Positions 12,559 through 26,400 of a stretch of 64,000 nucleotides of DNA are shown piece after piece; position 1 is the first letter of the stretch; each line of letters opens with the position of its first letter. The position numbers and the translations under genes were made by a program. The notes under the pieces were generated by a model that worked only from the letters and a program-made list of their open reading frames with translations, was not told the DNA's origin and did no database searches. Origin of the DNA: Paralvinella palmiformis (taxonomy: Eukaryota > Annelida > Polychaeta > Terebellida > Alvinellidae); NCBI GenBank assembly GCA_025642065.1, contig JAODUP010000471.1, positions 354,001 through 418,000 on the forward strand, in the 5' to 3' direction.

Positions 12559-13053
12559 CAATCCACTATTCCGACTAGGTTTGTCACATGATAGGTCGGA
12601 TAAAAGTGAATGTCGGAATGATGAGTCTGTGAAAGATCACACATTTGTGTTTGTAATTAGCCATGAATGATTATGATTGGCTATGAGATAGCCACAGGGA
12701 ATAGAAGCATCGTGTGTTGGTGTGTATGGTCAAGGACGATTGTAGTTGGTTACAATATAGCAATTATTGTGGGTGAATAGGTTAATTAACCATTCCTGAC
12801 AACACGTAAGTGTGTCTTGCGTGACTGAACCAGCGGAAATATTTGGTAACATTTTCATGTTGTCGGATTATGAGGGTCATTTTACATTGAAATATCATAT
12901 TCTGTTGGCGAAATGAAGTGTTGGAAAGCGGAAATGCGAGTTTGCTGGATTAAAGAGTCATTTATAATGGTGCTAAATCCGTCACAGACAATAGTGTGTT
13001 GGAAGGTGCATTTGCTGGATAAATGATGTCCGTATTAACGGATTCTCACTGTA

Positions 13054-13119
<66 letters not shown>

Positions 13120-14537
13120 ACAGATGTGTGTGTGCACATCCATGCTTCTACAAATACTTATTTATTAATTTTCACTCATTTGAGACAGTATTATATTGGG
13201 CAATATTCTACCATAGAACGAGTGTTTGTCCATTAGTCTTATATTTACATCTGTATTAGTGAGATATTTCCCTTACCAATTAATTGCTCCATAACCATAT
13301 GACTCAGGTATGACAACTGTGGCGGTTAAACAAAGAACTCATCCTCCATATGTGCATATGTACAGACAGACATGTCCCCATACATGTATATGCATACATA
13401 TATACATACATTTATGCATGATTATACAAATGGGAAATTGCCATCTTCCTTTGACGATATTTATCGTCATAATAATGAGATAAACAATACATATTTTACC
13501 CGACAATCAAACTTGTATCACGTAGCAAGAACTAAGTCAAATTCTATTGACATGCTTCCACTTTTCAACTTTCCAACAACTTGCAATAAATGGAGCCATA
13601 TATTAAATGTAAATACAACGCAATCATGCCTTAAAAGGGTCATCAAGTCCATATTTCTGGACCGTTATGCTGGTGTGATAAAATGTGTAAATTCATATTG
13701 TAATGACTGCTACGACACATGATAATTTGTCGTTGAATTTATCATTTCCTCGTCCTTGTTGTCCGTGGTGGGTGTTACGTTGTTGTGCACATTTGTTATT
13801 ATTCTTCAATTTCGCAGCACTTGGTTACTTGTTAGCATATTTAGTTTTTTGTACTGCTCTTCCTATCATTTAAATGTATTTCAAAGTTAACGATTCGCTG
13901 AATATCCACAGGGGGGAAGTGGGAAGACAACCTGTATTGGTTATTTTTCTCCCCCCATTTCCAACATTGTTATCAATATGCCATTGTTATCAATCAATAT
14001 ATGACACTTGTATATATGCTTGGAAATAGAAATAACTATCTATCTATCTATATATCTATCTATCTACAATGATATATGTATGTAATATACTCGTATCATC
14101 ACACAACTGATAGCTTACCTTCTCTAACAGCATCTTAACTTCAGCATGTTGTCGCTGTCTTTTTGATTGATAAGGGTTAGCCTCCAAGGCATCAAAATTT
14201 GGTTCTCCAGCACCTGAATATAACAAAATACACAAGTATATGTCTGTGTCTCAACCTGATATTTAACAAGTTAAACTGTTTCAATTTTTCATGATCAACT
14301 AAAACAGACAAAAACAACTGATATTGGTCTGTTAATTTGATATTACAAGGTTTACGCAACTCTACATAATTCAGTACTCACCTGGTACTAACAAGCTGGA
14401 GAAACCATCACCGTGTCCAACCCCAAGCACATCTTCATAAGGACAGAACTCTAGATTACCAATGGATCTAGATAATCTATGTGTAAGATATGTCGACATC
14501 TCTGGCTGACTACATGTGTCTTTGTATATCTGAAATA

Positions 14538-14579
<42 letters not shown>

Positions 14580-14858
14580 TGTTGAGAGAAATAATTATCA
14601 TCCTGGGAAAGCATAAAATCTGTTGTTTATTTTTGGGCTGAATACTATTTTTCACACAATTGTGATTTTGTTATGTTTTTTTAGACTGGATAGTATGCTT
14701 CATTAAATATGTTGTTATTATTATTATTATAAAACACACAAGGATTTATCACTGGAAATAGAGACTGGAGTGGAATTAATATTGGACATGTGAATTATAT
14801 TAATATTTGACATTCTTACCTTTAGAGTAATAGTATTATACTGTACTCTAATTTTATG

Positions 14859-14899
<41 letters not shown>

Positions 14900-17800
14900 T
14901 ATATTTAAAATCATTATTCACATATAACTTGTATTAATCAATAATGACAACTTTTTTCTCTATGAGACCATCACATTTACACATATAATATTATGCTAGC
15001 CAACTGCCCCAAGAAGTGGTTACTTCAGATATCAGTCGGTGTTTAATTACTGAAAGTGAATAATAATCCACAAATAGAAATATGAAAATATCATTGTTCT
15101 GGATCAAAACAGTACTACACAGTGTTTTGCGAATATTATATTTTACAAATTATCGCGACCAATTTACCCGGTAATATAAAAACCGGGATCAGAAGTGAGG
15201 ATTGGTATATTTTTACATATTCTATCACTGGTCTGGATCCCACTTTTGTGTTCTATCACCAATCTGGATCCCACTTTTGTGTTCCACAACAAATTAGTAG
15301 TCAGTAGCTGTCATGAGATGTGCCTGCAGTGCACAGTTTTGTTCAAAAGTTAGAATTTCACAAATTAATTTCCTTCTCAAGAAAATGGTTACATGCACAT
15401 TGTTCTGGCAAGTTTAATTTCAAATGTTTGAGCCTTATTATTGGCAAGAACTTTCTAGTAAACATTATAGGAGTTTTCAAGGAAAAGGAGACGCATGAAA
15501 GGGATTTTGACAGAAGCTGAATGTCAAAAAGGGATATACTTTATTGGCCCAATAAAGTTTTTTTAACTAAACTGTACACTAACATCTCTAGTTTTTTTCC
15601 AGTTAGCTTCTTGTATCATATTCGTCCCCATTTTATTCTTCTTAGGTAGTCTCATCTGGGATATATCATCGAGAAGTTACTCCCTGAGAAATGAGATGAT
15701 CAAGGTGAAGTCTTTTATTGCAGGATGAACCATCCCACATTTGTGGGCAATTCAGTAAATTGTTCCCACATCCTGGTGGAGTTGGTGCTGCATGTCATCA
15801 AATACATTACAGGACTACCAATGATATGATAGATTTACACGAGGTTGGAAAAGGGTTACTAGGTGGTTTCTGAGATGCAGCTGATCACAAACATCAAAAG
15901 ATGAAGAAGATGATGAAATGTTAACTCGGAGAAACTGATTCGTCTTAGATGAAACTCAATATTGTTAATTTATTTACAGGAATATTACACACAGTAAGAT
16001 CGAGCCATGATGGCACAGTTAGTTAGAGCGTAGGACTGGCAGCCGAAGGGTTGTAGGTTCCGGGAGCTGCAATGCCGTCATGTGGCGACTGGTTCACTCA
16101 TCCATAAAAAAATTAGAACCTGATGGCTAGGTGTTTGAGTAACGCTTTGCGCCTATAATGGCTGCATGCGCTGTACGCTCCCTTGGGAATTGAGATGTGT
16201 GTTGGATTGGAACAGGTCTGCGTCAAGGATAATAATATTGTAAAGCGCCTTAGAGCAGCTATCTAGCTGAATAGGGTGCTAAATAGATGTCACATATTAT
16301 TAGTATTATCAGGACAAATAAATAACACTGACCTCTACGACATTACCTAAACCAGCCGTAAGTAATCCTCTCTGGCTAAATGCTAGCTGTCCTGCTCCCA
16401 TAGCAATACGATAACCGTGTAGCAACTTAAACATTCTCAGATCCCAAATCTTCAACTTTCTGTCTAATCCAGATGTAGCCATATATCTGTAGAGTGTACG
16501 ACATTCAAGTAGAAATGTTTAGACAGTATATATGTAAACTTGGAATAAATTAATTAATTATATATAAACTCATTGAAGCAACATGTGCTTCATTACAGAA
16601 ATTGTATACAAGTCCCTCTACTTTTCTTTATTGTGTGTGTGTACATATATGTCTGTGGGGGGGGGGGGTTACTATAAATAAAACATCATTCAAAATAGAT
16701 GTGTCTAAGAGAATACTAAGTAACAGAGGTGTTATGTGTGTGTTTTATATCAGACTATGAGTAACCGCAATTATTAATTGAGATCTTGACCATGATTACA
16801 ATTACATAATCAATAGACTCATTGCACGATGACGTCAAAAACCAAAACAAACCAGGTGCGCTTTGCATTGTGGGATTTATAGGGGGTCTGCTGAGTGATA
16901 ATACAGTGATAATCCCACCATTTTAACCTTAAACATCAATGTTCTGGATCTGTTATAATCATGCCAAAAACTAACTTCTGCATACTGTATTGTCATGCCA
17001 CTAGTAAGCAATATAAACATTTAAGTTGGCATGTGTTGGCCACAGGATGAAACGTTGAGAAAGCGTTGGGTAGTTTTAATTCGAAATGACAATCTGTGAG
17101 TCAAATTTGTATAATTACAGTGTCAGTGTAAGGATTGACTGAAACAGTGAAAGGCGCAAATAAAGTGTAATTTACCAATATTATTAACCATCAGATCATA
17201 GATAATAATATTCGTAAATAAAGTGTAATTTACCATATTATTATATTCATAAATAATAAATTAAATTTTCTAACATACTGGACTCTATTCTTTTTCTTTT
17301 CGTTAAATATAATTTTATTGTGATTTAATACGAACACCACATTTTAACAGTCTTTGTTATGTGCAATGAATATTATTTTATTATAGTTGAATACCAAACT
17401 TTACTATCATTTATATAGTAGCGATGACGGATGATTAGCATATAGTTATAATCTGATTTTTAGTTTTGGAATACAATTGTTCAATAGTGCTGGCTTTTTT
17501 GGTGTCCAAGCAGAGTTAAACAGTACGCAGAAGTTAGTTTTGGCATGATTATAACAGTAAAATGTATTTAACCCCATACATGATGTATATATGTGTGTGT
17601 GTGTGTGTGTGTGATATTCTGTTTTATCTGATCAGTCAATATTGATCATTGGAATGTTACTTGCATGTGGTGGGTGGTTTTACTCATGGGCCACAGAATA
17701 AATAAACCTATATTTTCAATGCTGATGTCAGCCCCTAAATCCGGTATTTCCATCAATATCATAGAAATTTCAGTATAAGTTCTGACATGTTTGTGAGAGC

Positions 17801-20800
17801 AGCAACACTTCAAAATTCATTGAATCATTCTGGACACAATTTGTCAGTGTAGAAAATATACAAAATTAAAAAAGAAAGAAAATGCTTACAATAGGCAGCA
17901 ACAGGCTCAGCAGGAAGAGCACTCCATGAATGAAACCATTGAACTATGTGTTTCTGCAGACAGTGCTGACAATACGGAGACAGGCGATAAAGATGATGAT
18001 TTCCTGCCGTTCAGAGGAAACCGGTCAGAAGAACCTTCAACATCTACGCCTAAGCATAGAAAGAGGGCTAGAAAAAGTATCATAAGCCCTGAGCTGGCTG
18101 CTACAATGGATAGGACGAAGCTGTCTGACCGCAAAGCAACTTTTATGCTTGCTGCCACCGCCAGGAGCCTCGGAAATGATGTTAACGATTACTCAATCAA
18201 CAGATCATCAATCTGCCGCGAACGCCATAAGCTTTGTCAGGATATTCCCAGCAGCTAAAGAGCAAGTTTAACCCAAATACCCCACTGACCCTACATTGGG
18301 ATGGGAAACTTTTGAAAGATCTCACGGGAAAAGAATTAGTAGATCGTTTACCTGTTATCGCGTCTGGATTGGAAACAAACCAACTACTTGGTGTACCAAA
18401 ATTGATCTCCGGCACTGGTGAGGCCCAAGCTACAGCCGTCAATCAGTTATTAGAGGACTGGGGGGTACAACATCTGATCAGAGCACTATGTTTTGACACA
18501 ACTTCCACCAACACAGGTCGCATCAATGGCGCATGTCCATTACTGGAAGCAAAATTGGACCATAATCTGCTATACTTGGCTTGTCGGCATCATATACTAG
18601 AATTCGTTCTTGCCTGTGTATTCACTACACGTATGGGGGCGACCTCTGGTCCTGATGTTCAAATCTTCAAACGATTCCAGAAGCACTGGGAATACATTGA
18701 CTGATCAAACTTCAAACCAGCAGTAGTTGCTGATGACACACTAAACTCAATTGCAGATGTCAAAGATGAAGCAATTGACTTTGCTCTGAAGCAGCTTCAA
18801 ACATTCCAGCCTTGAGATGACTACAGAGAACTCTTAGAACCTGTAATCATATTTCTGGGTGGTATTCCTCAACGTGGCATACACTTCATGGCACCAGGAG
18901 CAATACACCATGCTCGCTGGATGGCAAAAGCATTGTATGTTTCTGAAGTCAAAGGAACCGAAAATCAACCAAAACGCATCAAAATCGTAACCAACTCAAT
19001 CAAGGATATGTCTTTAACCAATTTTGTGACCACAAACACCATGAACTTATGCTGATGTCTTGACATAACAACAGATTTACTGCAGGTGGATCCTGATATG
19101 TGGAATTCCCGAGATGACTACAAGAGAGCACTTGAAATCACGCGGAGCTTGAAAGTCATTAACGACACAACCGAGAGGGGTGTGGCTCTCATCGAGGAAT
19201 ACAACTCCTTGCTGACAAATGATGAAGAGCAAAACCAGTACCTACTCCAAGTAGTTCAGGACCACAGACACCGCTTCCCTGATGCCAAAAAGAGCACCTT
19301 AACTACTAATAACTAGTGACACTTCTGAATCATATGATCATTGACAATAAAGATCATCATCTCAATGATGGAAAGAAATATTGGCTCAGCATTCAATCAA
19401 TATGCAAGGAGTTGTACTTGTTTGTTTTAATGATATAATGATGTAACTGTTTTAATTGTCTGTATGTATGTATCATACTACCACCACTGTCCACTAATGT
19501 TCAGATTGAACATGCTGAATGTGAATAAATACTTTTATATATTATTTTTGTAAATTACACGAAATATACCTATTTTAGTAGATTTCAAAGGCCTTGAGCT
19601 ACCTCTAGATATTGCTCAAATTCTTCATAATTTGGCTTACTACAGTTTTTGGTCAAGTCAAACACATTTATGGGGTGAGAGTTTGAAAAATCAAAAACAA
19701 AAAAAATGTATTCCCATATAAGGACCACCCTAATATATATATATATATATATATAAAGACTAAATGTATATGGACACTAAGCAATGATAACAGGTTTGTG
19801 CTACTTGTCAGACTGCAAGATCTCAGATAATTCACTTTTCCTACATGACAAATGTGCCACAGAGCGTATACTTACTGTCCATCTTTAGTTACAGCTATTG
19901 ACCGTGTACCACCACTGTGACATAACATCTTCACAACAGACTCTTTAATGTTAGGTGACCAAAGGGTTACTGTACCTAAATGTACAAATTATTGTAACTT
20001 TTAACTTAATAACAATCTAGACGGGAATCTGTCTGGTATTTATTCTTTCATGAATTAATAAATGAAAACAAAAGGAAAAAACTATTATTCTCAAAGTAAA
20101 CAAACAAATTATTACCTTACAATAATGAAAAAATCTGAAGTATTCCCTTAAGTGGTTCATAATTAACAAATAAACTGATAAGAAATTCGAACTGATTTTT
20201 TTGGTGTTACAGATCCTATTGTAGACTCTAGTATGGATCAGTAAGCTAATTTTCAGGATCCATCTGGTACAATCACTTACCTCCTGGATGACCAAGATGT
20301 ATGATGGCATTAGCGGGATTCTGACACATGACGTCGAGTCTTCCGAGTCCTGTCATAACGCCAGACACTTTCTTACCCATGGAAACATCTAACCACTGAA
20401 GGTATCCTTTGGTGTTCTGTAAAATCAGTTAGCATAAATATGTCAATTGAGAGAATTTACAATACGATCTTGATAACATTTATCCTTGACTTGAAGCCCC
20501 TCTTTGGTCTAACTGGACCACAGATCACTACCACCTGTGTTTGAATCTTAATTCAATCTAACATTTTTAGTCATAATGAAATATTTATTTATTAAAAGAT
20601 TGAAACACAACAATTCGTGAATGATGCTACTGATTTTCTATTCTACCAGATCTTCTTTTAATAATAAATTATCATACAAAAACATTGATAGAGATAACCT
20701 ACATATTGTATATTTTCCAGTTGTCTGTGTTTGTATTATTATGAAAGTTCATGCTGAGAGGAATGAGTTGTATTATGTGTGGATCAATATTAGTTAGGTA

Positions 20801-23412
20801 TGAATGTATTGGTGTGCAGTTGTTAATAACAAACAACACCTGGATGGTTCACCAGGGGACGAAATTTTTATTAATGACAATTCATACTAAGATGTCTCAT
20901 TACAGGGCATGTGGGTATGTGTGTGTATGTATGTGTATGTTTGGTGTGTATGTATCGATACATCCATATGTATGTTTTTTTTGTGTATGTGTACATACAC
21001 AATATCATCAACTCACCCCAGAAACAAGTAGGAAATGATATGGTAAGAACTCCATTCTTAACACCGAGTCAAGCGTCTTCAAACAATGTAACTCTATGCC
21101 TTGGTTATCATAAATATAGGTCCACAAACGTTGCGCAACGACAAACATTGTCTCTATATGTAACCATCTAAAAATATACCAACATATCACTTAATCACAG
21201 ACAAGGTCAACCAACAGTAATATAACATTCTTAATAGGCTGGAGTTCAGTTTACGCCTCAAAATATAATTTTTACACAACAGTGATTTACATCAAGTTTC
21301 CAAAGAACATTAATGAGCCTGTGACGGGGCTGCGACAAATGGGGTCAGGTACTTGTACATATTTCCATATACTTACAGCACCCTGTACATGAGCACTCAT
21401 GACATGGAGATGTAGTATTCAGTTCTTGTACAAGAGTATATTTATGAAGTATTCATACTTGAACAATTCATTTTGAATACTTAAAATTTATTTAAAATTT
21501 TAGTGCATAGTCATACCCACTTCTCCACAGTCAAATCAGGTAAATTAATATTGGTTGCTATTATTTCAAATAGGAATCACTTTTGGTTTCAAATACAGAA
21601 ATATCTTCATTAAGCCATCTATTTGTATTAGTGTGAACTTTGTTAAAACATGTATATTATAAGCACATGTTTGTAATGCATTTTCTGCATTTCATAGATG
21701 AAGATTTTATGATTATAATTACTAGTATGGATGGCAACAGCTGCCTAATTTTATATCACATAACTGAATCAGTACAATTGAATGATAATAATTTAAATAT
21801 GTACCTGTACCTCATCAATTTAAAATATATTCATTACAATGATCAAATAAGTACCCATAACCAAGTACATTCCCACGTATTTAGACCTGACCTTGGAGTA
21901 CACCATGATATTTCATGTATTATATTTTCTCAATAAAAATAATTTCCTAATTTGAGGTAGATGTTTAAGTAAAGTCAATAATATTAAGTCATAAGACATA
22001 ATGACATGCAGTATGTTTAAATTACAGACGAAGAAGATCACTAACTTGACATCAGCGCACGTTTCCATGACATTCATCTCAGTCATCAACTTCTTTGTTT
22101 GCCAATCGATGGCAGCTACGTGACCCCTGGCTCCGCCTAGTAGCAGAAACCTGAAACAAAATAAGAGAACAATTACAGGAGCCACATTACAGGTTGTGGG
22201 AACAGAAAACAGTTAAAGCTTATTATTCCTGTTTTATGGTCGCTGTTGTGTACACAGCAAACTATAAGGATCAGACACCCTCCAATTGTAATCCGGTGAT
22301 CCCTTCAGATATCTCTTAGCTGGTTTTGAACTCAGATGTCAGTCCCAACAACAACACCAGTTAGGCCATGGAGACACCACTCTGACTCTTATAAAGACTT
22401 GGATAAGGTGTATAACATGTGAATTTTGTTGTTGTTGTTATTATTGAGTTATTTAGCATTAGTCTAGAACATATGGCAGAGTGATAATTCTCTAAGGAAA
22501 CAAATCCCAGATGATGATTGATGTTTTATGGCCACTTTTGTACACATGGTAGGCTAAATGGGCTGAGTGACCTCCAAAGGTAATCAAGCGATCAAGATTC
22601 GAACACAGGTGGTAGTGATCTATGGTCCAACACGCTACTGCTAGACCACGGAGGCGCCCCTAAAACAAATCCCAAGAACCAGATGTAGGAGCTGCATTTG
22701 AACTGAGAACCCGAAGGTTTGCAGTGCTGTACTAGCAATGTGCTATTGGAACGTCCGCAAAACGTGAATGCAAAAGTTAAAATAGACAGCTAATAGTTCG
22801 CCAAACAGAGTTAATTTATATTTATTTAGACAATTTATGGGTAAGTGTGGTAACATGGACACGATGATGTTTGCATCACCCAAGATAACAGTCATGGTTA
22901 ATATTCTTTTCTGAAGAAATTTCATTTATGTTCATAAACATCACCAGATATCACATAAATCTAGGTTCTTGGCACGGAACTGCTATTGACAATCAGTCTT
23001 CCATGAATGCTTACCTCCCATTCCTTGTATAATTCACTCTGTATGGTCCAAATTTATTCAGCTTCAGTTCAAAAAACTGAAATCAGAAAGATATAGAAGA
23101 CCGTATATAGAATAAACCCTGATGAATGATGTAGATGTTCCAGAGAGAAATATCCATAATATAACTTGACGTAGGTAAACAAACCTTTTCAGCACTAGAA
23201 ATATCCACAGCTCTGGCTATTTCATGTTGTGTGTAGTCTGCAGTCTGCTCGCCTTCATCTGGATCAATATAACTGAAAATAAATCAAAAGACAAACACAT
23301 TACATAAAAATAGAGAAGTGAACTTTCCTGATTTATTGTTGTATATGTTTTATTGAAAGAATTATTACTGGAGTTAAAAATTAATTTTAACAATGCTTTC
23401 TCTCTCTCTCTG

Positions 23413-23453
<41 letters not shown>

Positions 23454-26400
23454 GCTCTGTTATAATCAGGTCTAGGGTCCAATTTCTCTCTAACAGAATA
23501 ATAGTTTTTGTTTTGGCACCTTGCTTGAGAACTATCAGTGTGTTCTGTATAGAAACATAGTGGTTTTTATTTTTTTGACATGTAATTAATCAAATACAAA
23601 TAATAACTGTGAACTGAGATACCAATAATTGGAATTATTTTATGGGCGAAGCCATGTGTGATAGATTTAAAAAGCTATTTTAACAGATGAAAACATCCCT
23701 TTCAACGTATGTGTGTTCTATTACGCAACAGAGCTAAAATTAAATATTTACTCCTCTAGCCTACTATTTCAATTGCTTAATACCCCGGGTAATTAGTCAC
23801 TATTGCTAATATTTTGCGTTATGGTAAATAGTGTTAACACATAGTTTCAGTTTTCATGAGTGACAAGTAGCTCATGATATGATATGGAGATGTGTTCAGT
23901 TGACTAAGTGGGGAAAATCACCATAGATTAAAAAAATCTTCAGTCTATATAATCAGGAGACAACTACCTGTGCACTGTAACTACTCCCACTCCCAGGGCA
24001 TTCTGAACAACATCGTAACAGAAACAGACTGCTCACACAGACATTTCCCAGACATACCTATACACGCACACAACACAACACACAAGATAACATACCCTTG
24101 TTGTTCTGTTAGTAATGTTTCACTTCTGGCTGCCTGTTTTACTGCCGTTTCATACTTCAGTTCTTTTTGTTTCAGTTTATTGGTATGATGAGTGGTATAG
24201 ACTCCAGTCTGAAATCACCAAGGCTTAAAATGTCCACCACCATGACACAATAGCGGGTGGAGTTTTTCATCCAGCCAAGTAAATGGCAAAGTTTTTCCCA
24301 CTGAATAATGAATCTATTAAAAGTTTTAAATTTATTTAGAAAAAAATCATCTTCTTGAAGTAGTAAAATACAGGACAATGTGGATCTTGCTCCCTTGAGG
24401 TAGCCAGATAGGTAAAATAATTGCACCTTGATGAGACAGAAAATGGTATAAACTGGCCATTGTTTCAAAACTCACCAAATCTGTTTTTTCGCCTCGTTTG
24501 TATTTTTTAATCCACTCTTCTGGTACAGGGGCATCACCTGGATAGGGATCTTCCTTCTATTGAAATTAAAAATATGATATCAGAATATCAATTTTTTAAA
24601 TATCATCGTGTGAAAATTGCTCTGTCATTAACATATTTGGATACCTGGTAGAATGAAGTGACCTCAGATGACGATTCAGATATGCCAATGCCGAGATTTG
24701 AACTCGGGTGGTAGTGATCTGTGATCTAACACGCTACCAGTTAGAGGGTAATGAGGAAATTAATAGAAGAAACATTCTTCAGATATAACTAGAGGCTAGA
24801 AGTTTGTGACCAAGAGGGTTGGGGTTTATCCTGGCTTAAACTGGTTTAGCCCAGCCTGGTGGGCTAAACTTGGGTTTTACTAATTTAATTCACGTTAAAC
24901 TGAACTTTTCTCACGATTGAGTATACTGATTTATACATTTTGATGTCAGTATATAAATTATGTGTTTAAACATTAAGTGCCAAATGCTTCATTTATTCCT
25001 CCATTTGATCAAAGTTCAAGATATCTGCTAAAATTATACAAAATGGCTTCCATTAATCAATCTTATAACACTCCCATGTGGAATATGAGTGCCACATAGT
25101 TAATTGCATATGTGGCTTCAATACAACCAAAAGGTATATAAAATGGGGAAAAATGAGGGTTAAATTATAATCTCATTGTCTCTTAGAGTATATAAGCAAA
25201 ATGTGAATAAAGTTCTGAATAACTTACTGCTGTTAACAGATGAATAACTTGCTGCTGTTAACAGAGTTATTATTAAATAAGGCTATTCATTATTGGTAGT
25301 AGACCTTGTGACTCGATGAAGATATTGTTCCAGAAATTGGATGTGACTAAATCCGAACAGTGTACTACTACTACACTCAGTGTAGTGGGATTATACATCT
25401 ACAAACACACATCAAGAAGTATCCTAAACTACACCTCTGACCACATCTTCTCATCTGAAATGTCCAACACCTGAATCGGACACTAATCATGATGACATAT
25501 TGTATGTCTACCTGGACATTCAAAACTCTGTCTCCAATCTAAGTTACTCTAAGATGTCAGTATCCACGGTCAAGACTGACTCTAAAGAGGCTGCACTCCT
25601 CAATCTACAGATAACTAGATTGTTCTATACTTGTAACATACCAATCATTCGATCAATGTGGCTGAACAAGGAGAGTTGAAAACATTAAAAACTATGATAG
25701 GACCCCGACCCAGATATACATTACCTAATCGTAAGACTCTATCCTGGAAATTAGTTTAGCCCAGGTTTAACCCACTTTAGCACAATAATAAAGGTTTTAG
25801 CCCAACCCCAGGTTAAAGGCGGGGGCAGATAAACCTGCCAATCCTGATGGCCAAGTGCACTACTGTTAAAATATACAAATAAAATAGCCAAACCAGGTGT
25901 TGTTTGAGAGAGTATTTCATTATGTATGGTACTGAATGAGAGCTACATGGTAAGAGTCAGGCATGAGAGTGGCCTTTGAAATAAAAACCTGAAAAGCAAG
26001 AAACATAGCGAACTGAGAGGTGCAGGGTGGGGGAGGACTTTGAGGTTTGTGCATTTTTAGAACAATCTGAGACTACAAGAGTGTGGATAAAACATGACCT
26101 TTGCTATAAATTTGTTTTCTTCAAATCAAACTTTATTTTCAGCTCTGGAACAACCGAAATCTGGTAAAAAACAGAAAACTCTCCTCCCTGAAGAATGTAT
26201 ATAAGATCATGAGATTGATCATGAAAAAAATATTTAAAGCAGAAATTAATAGCTTAAAGAGATTTGATCTAACAAAATTAGACCAAACATGTACTTTAGC
26301 TTCTAATTTACCACATTAAAGAATGTGTGTGTGTGTGTAAAACATTTAGCAGCAATAGTGTTGCTACTTAGCACCACAGGAAAATTATACTGATCACCAG

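Noticed and set aside
16009..16070. tRNA gene
   Set aside because: Only box A/B-like promoter words are present; the arms do not pair as a cloverleaf and the sequence continues into a SINE body and tail.
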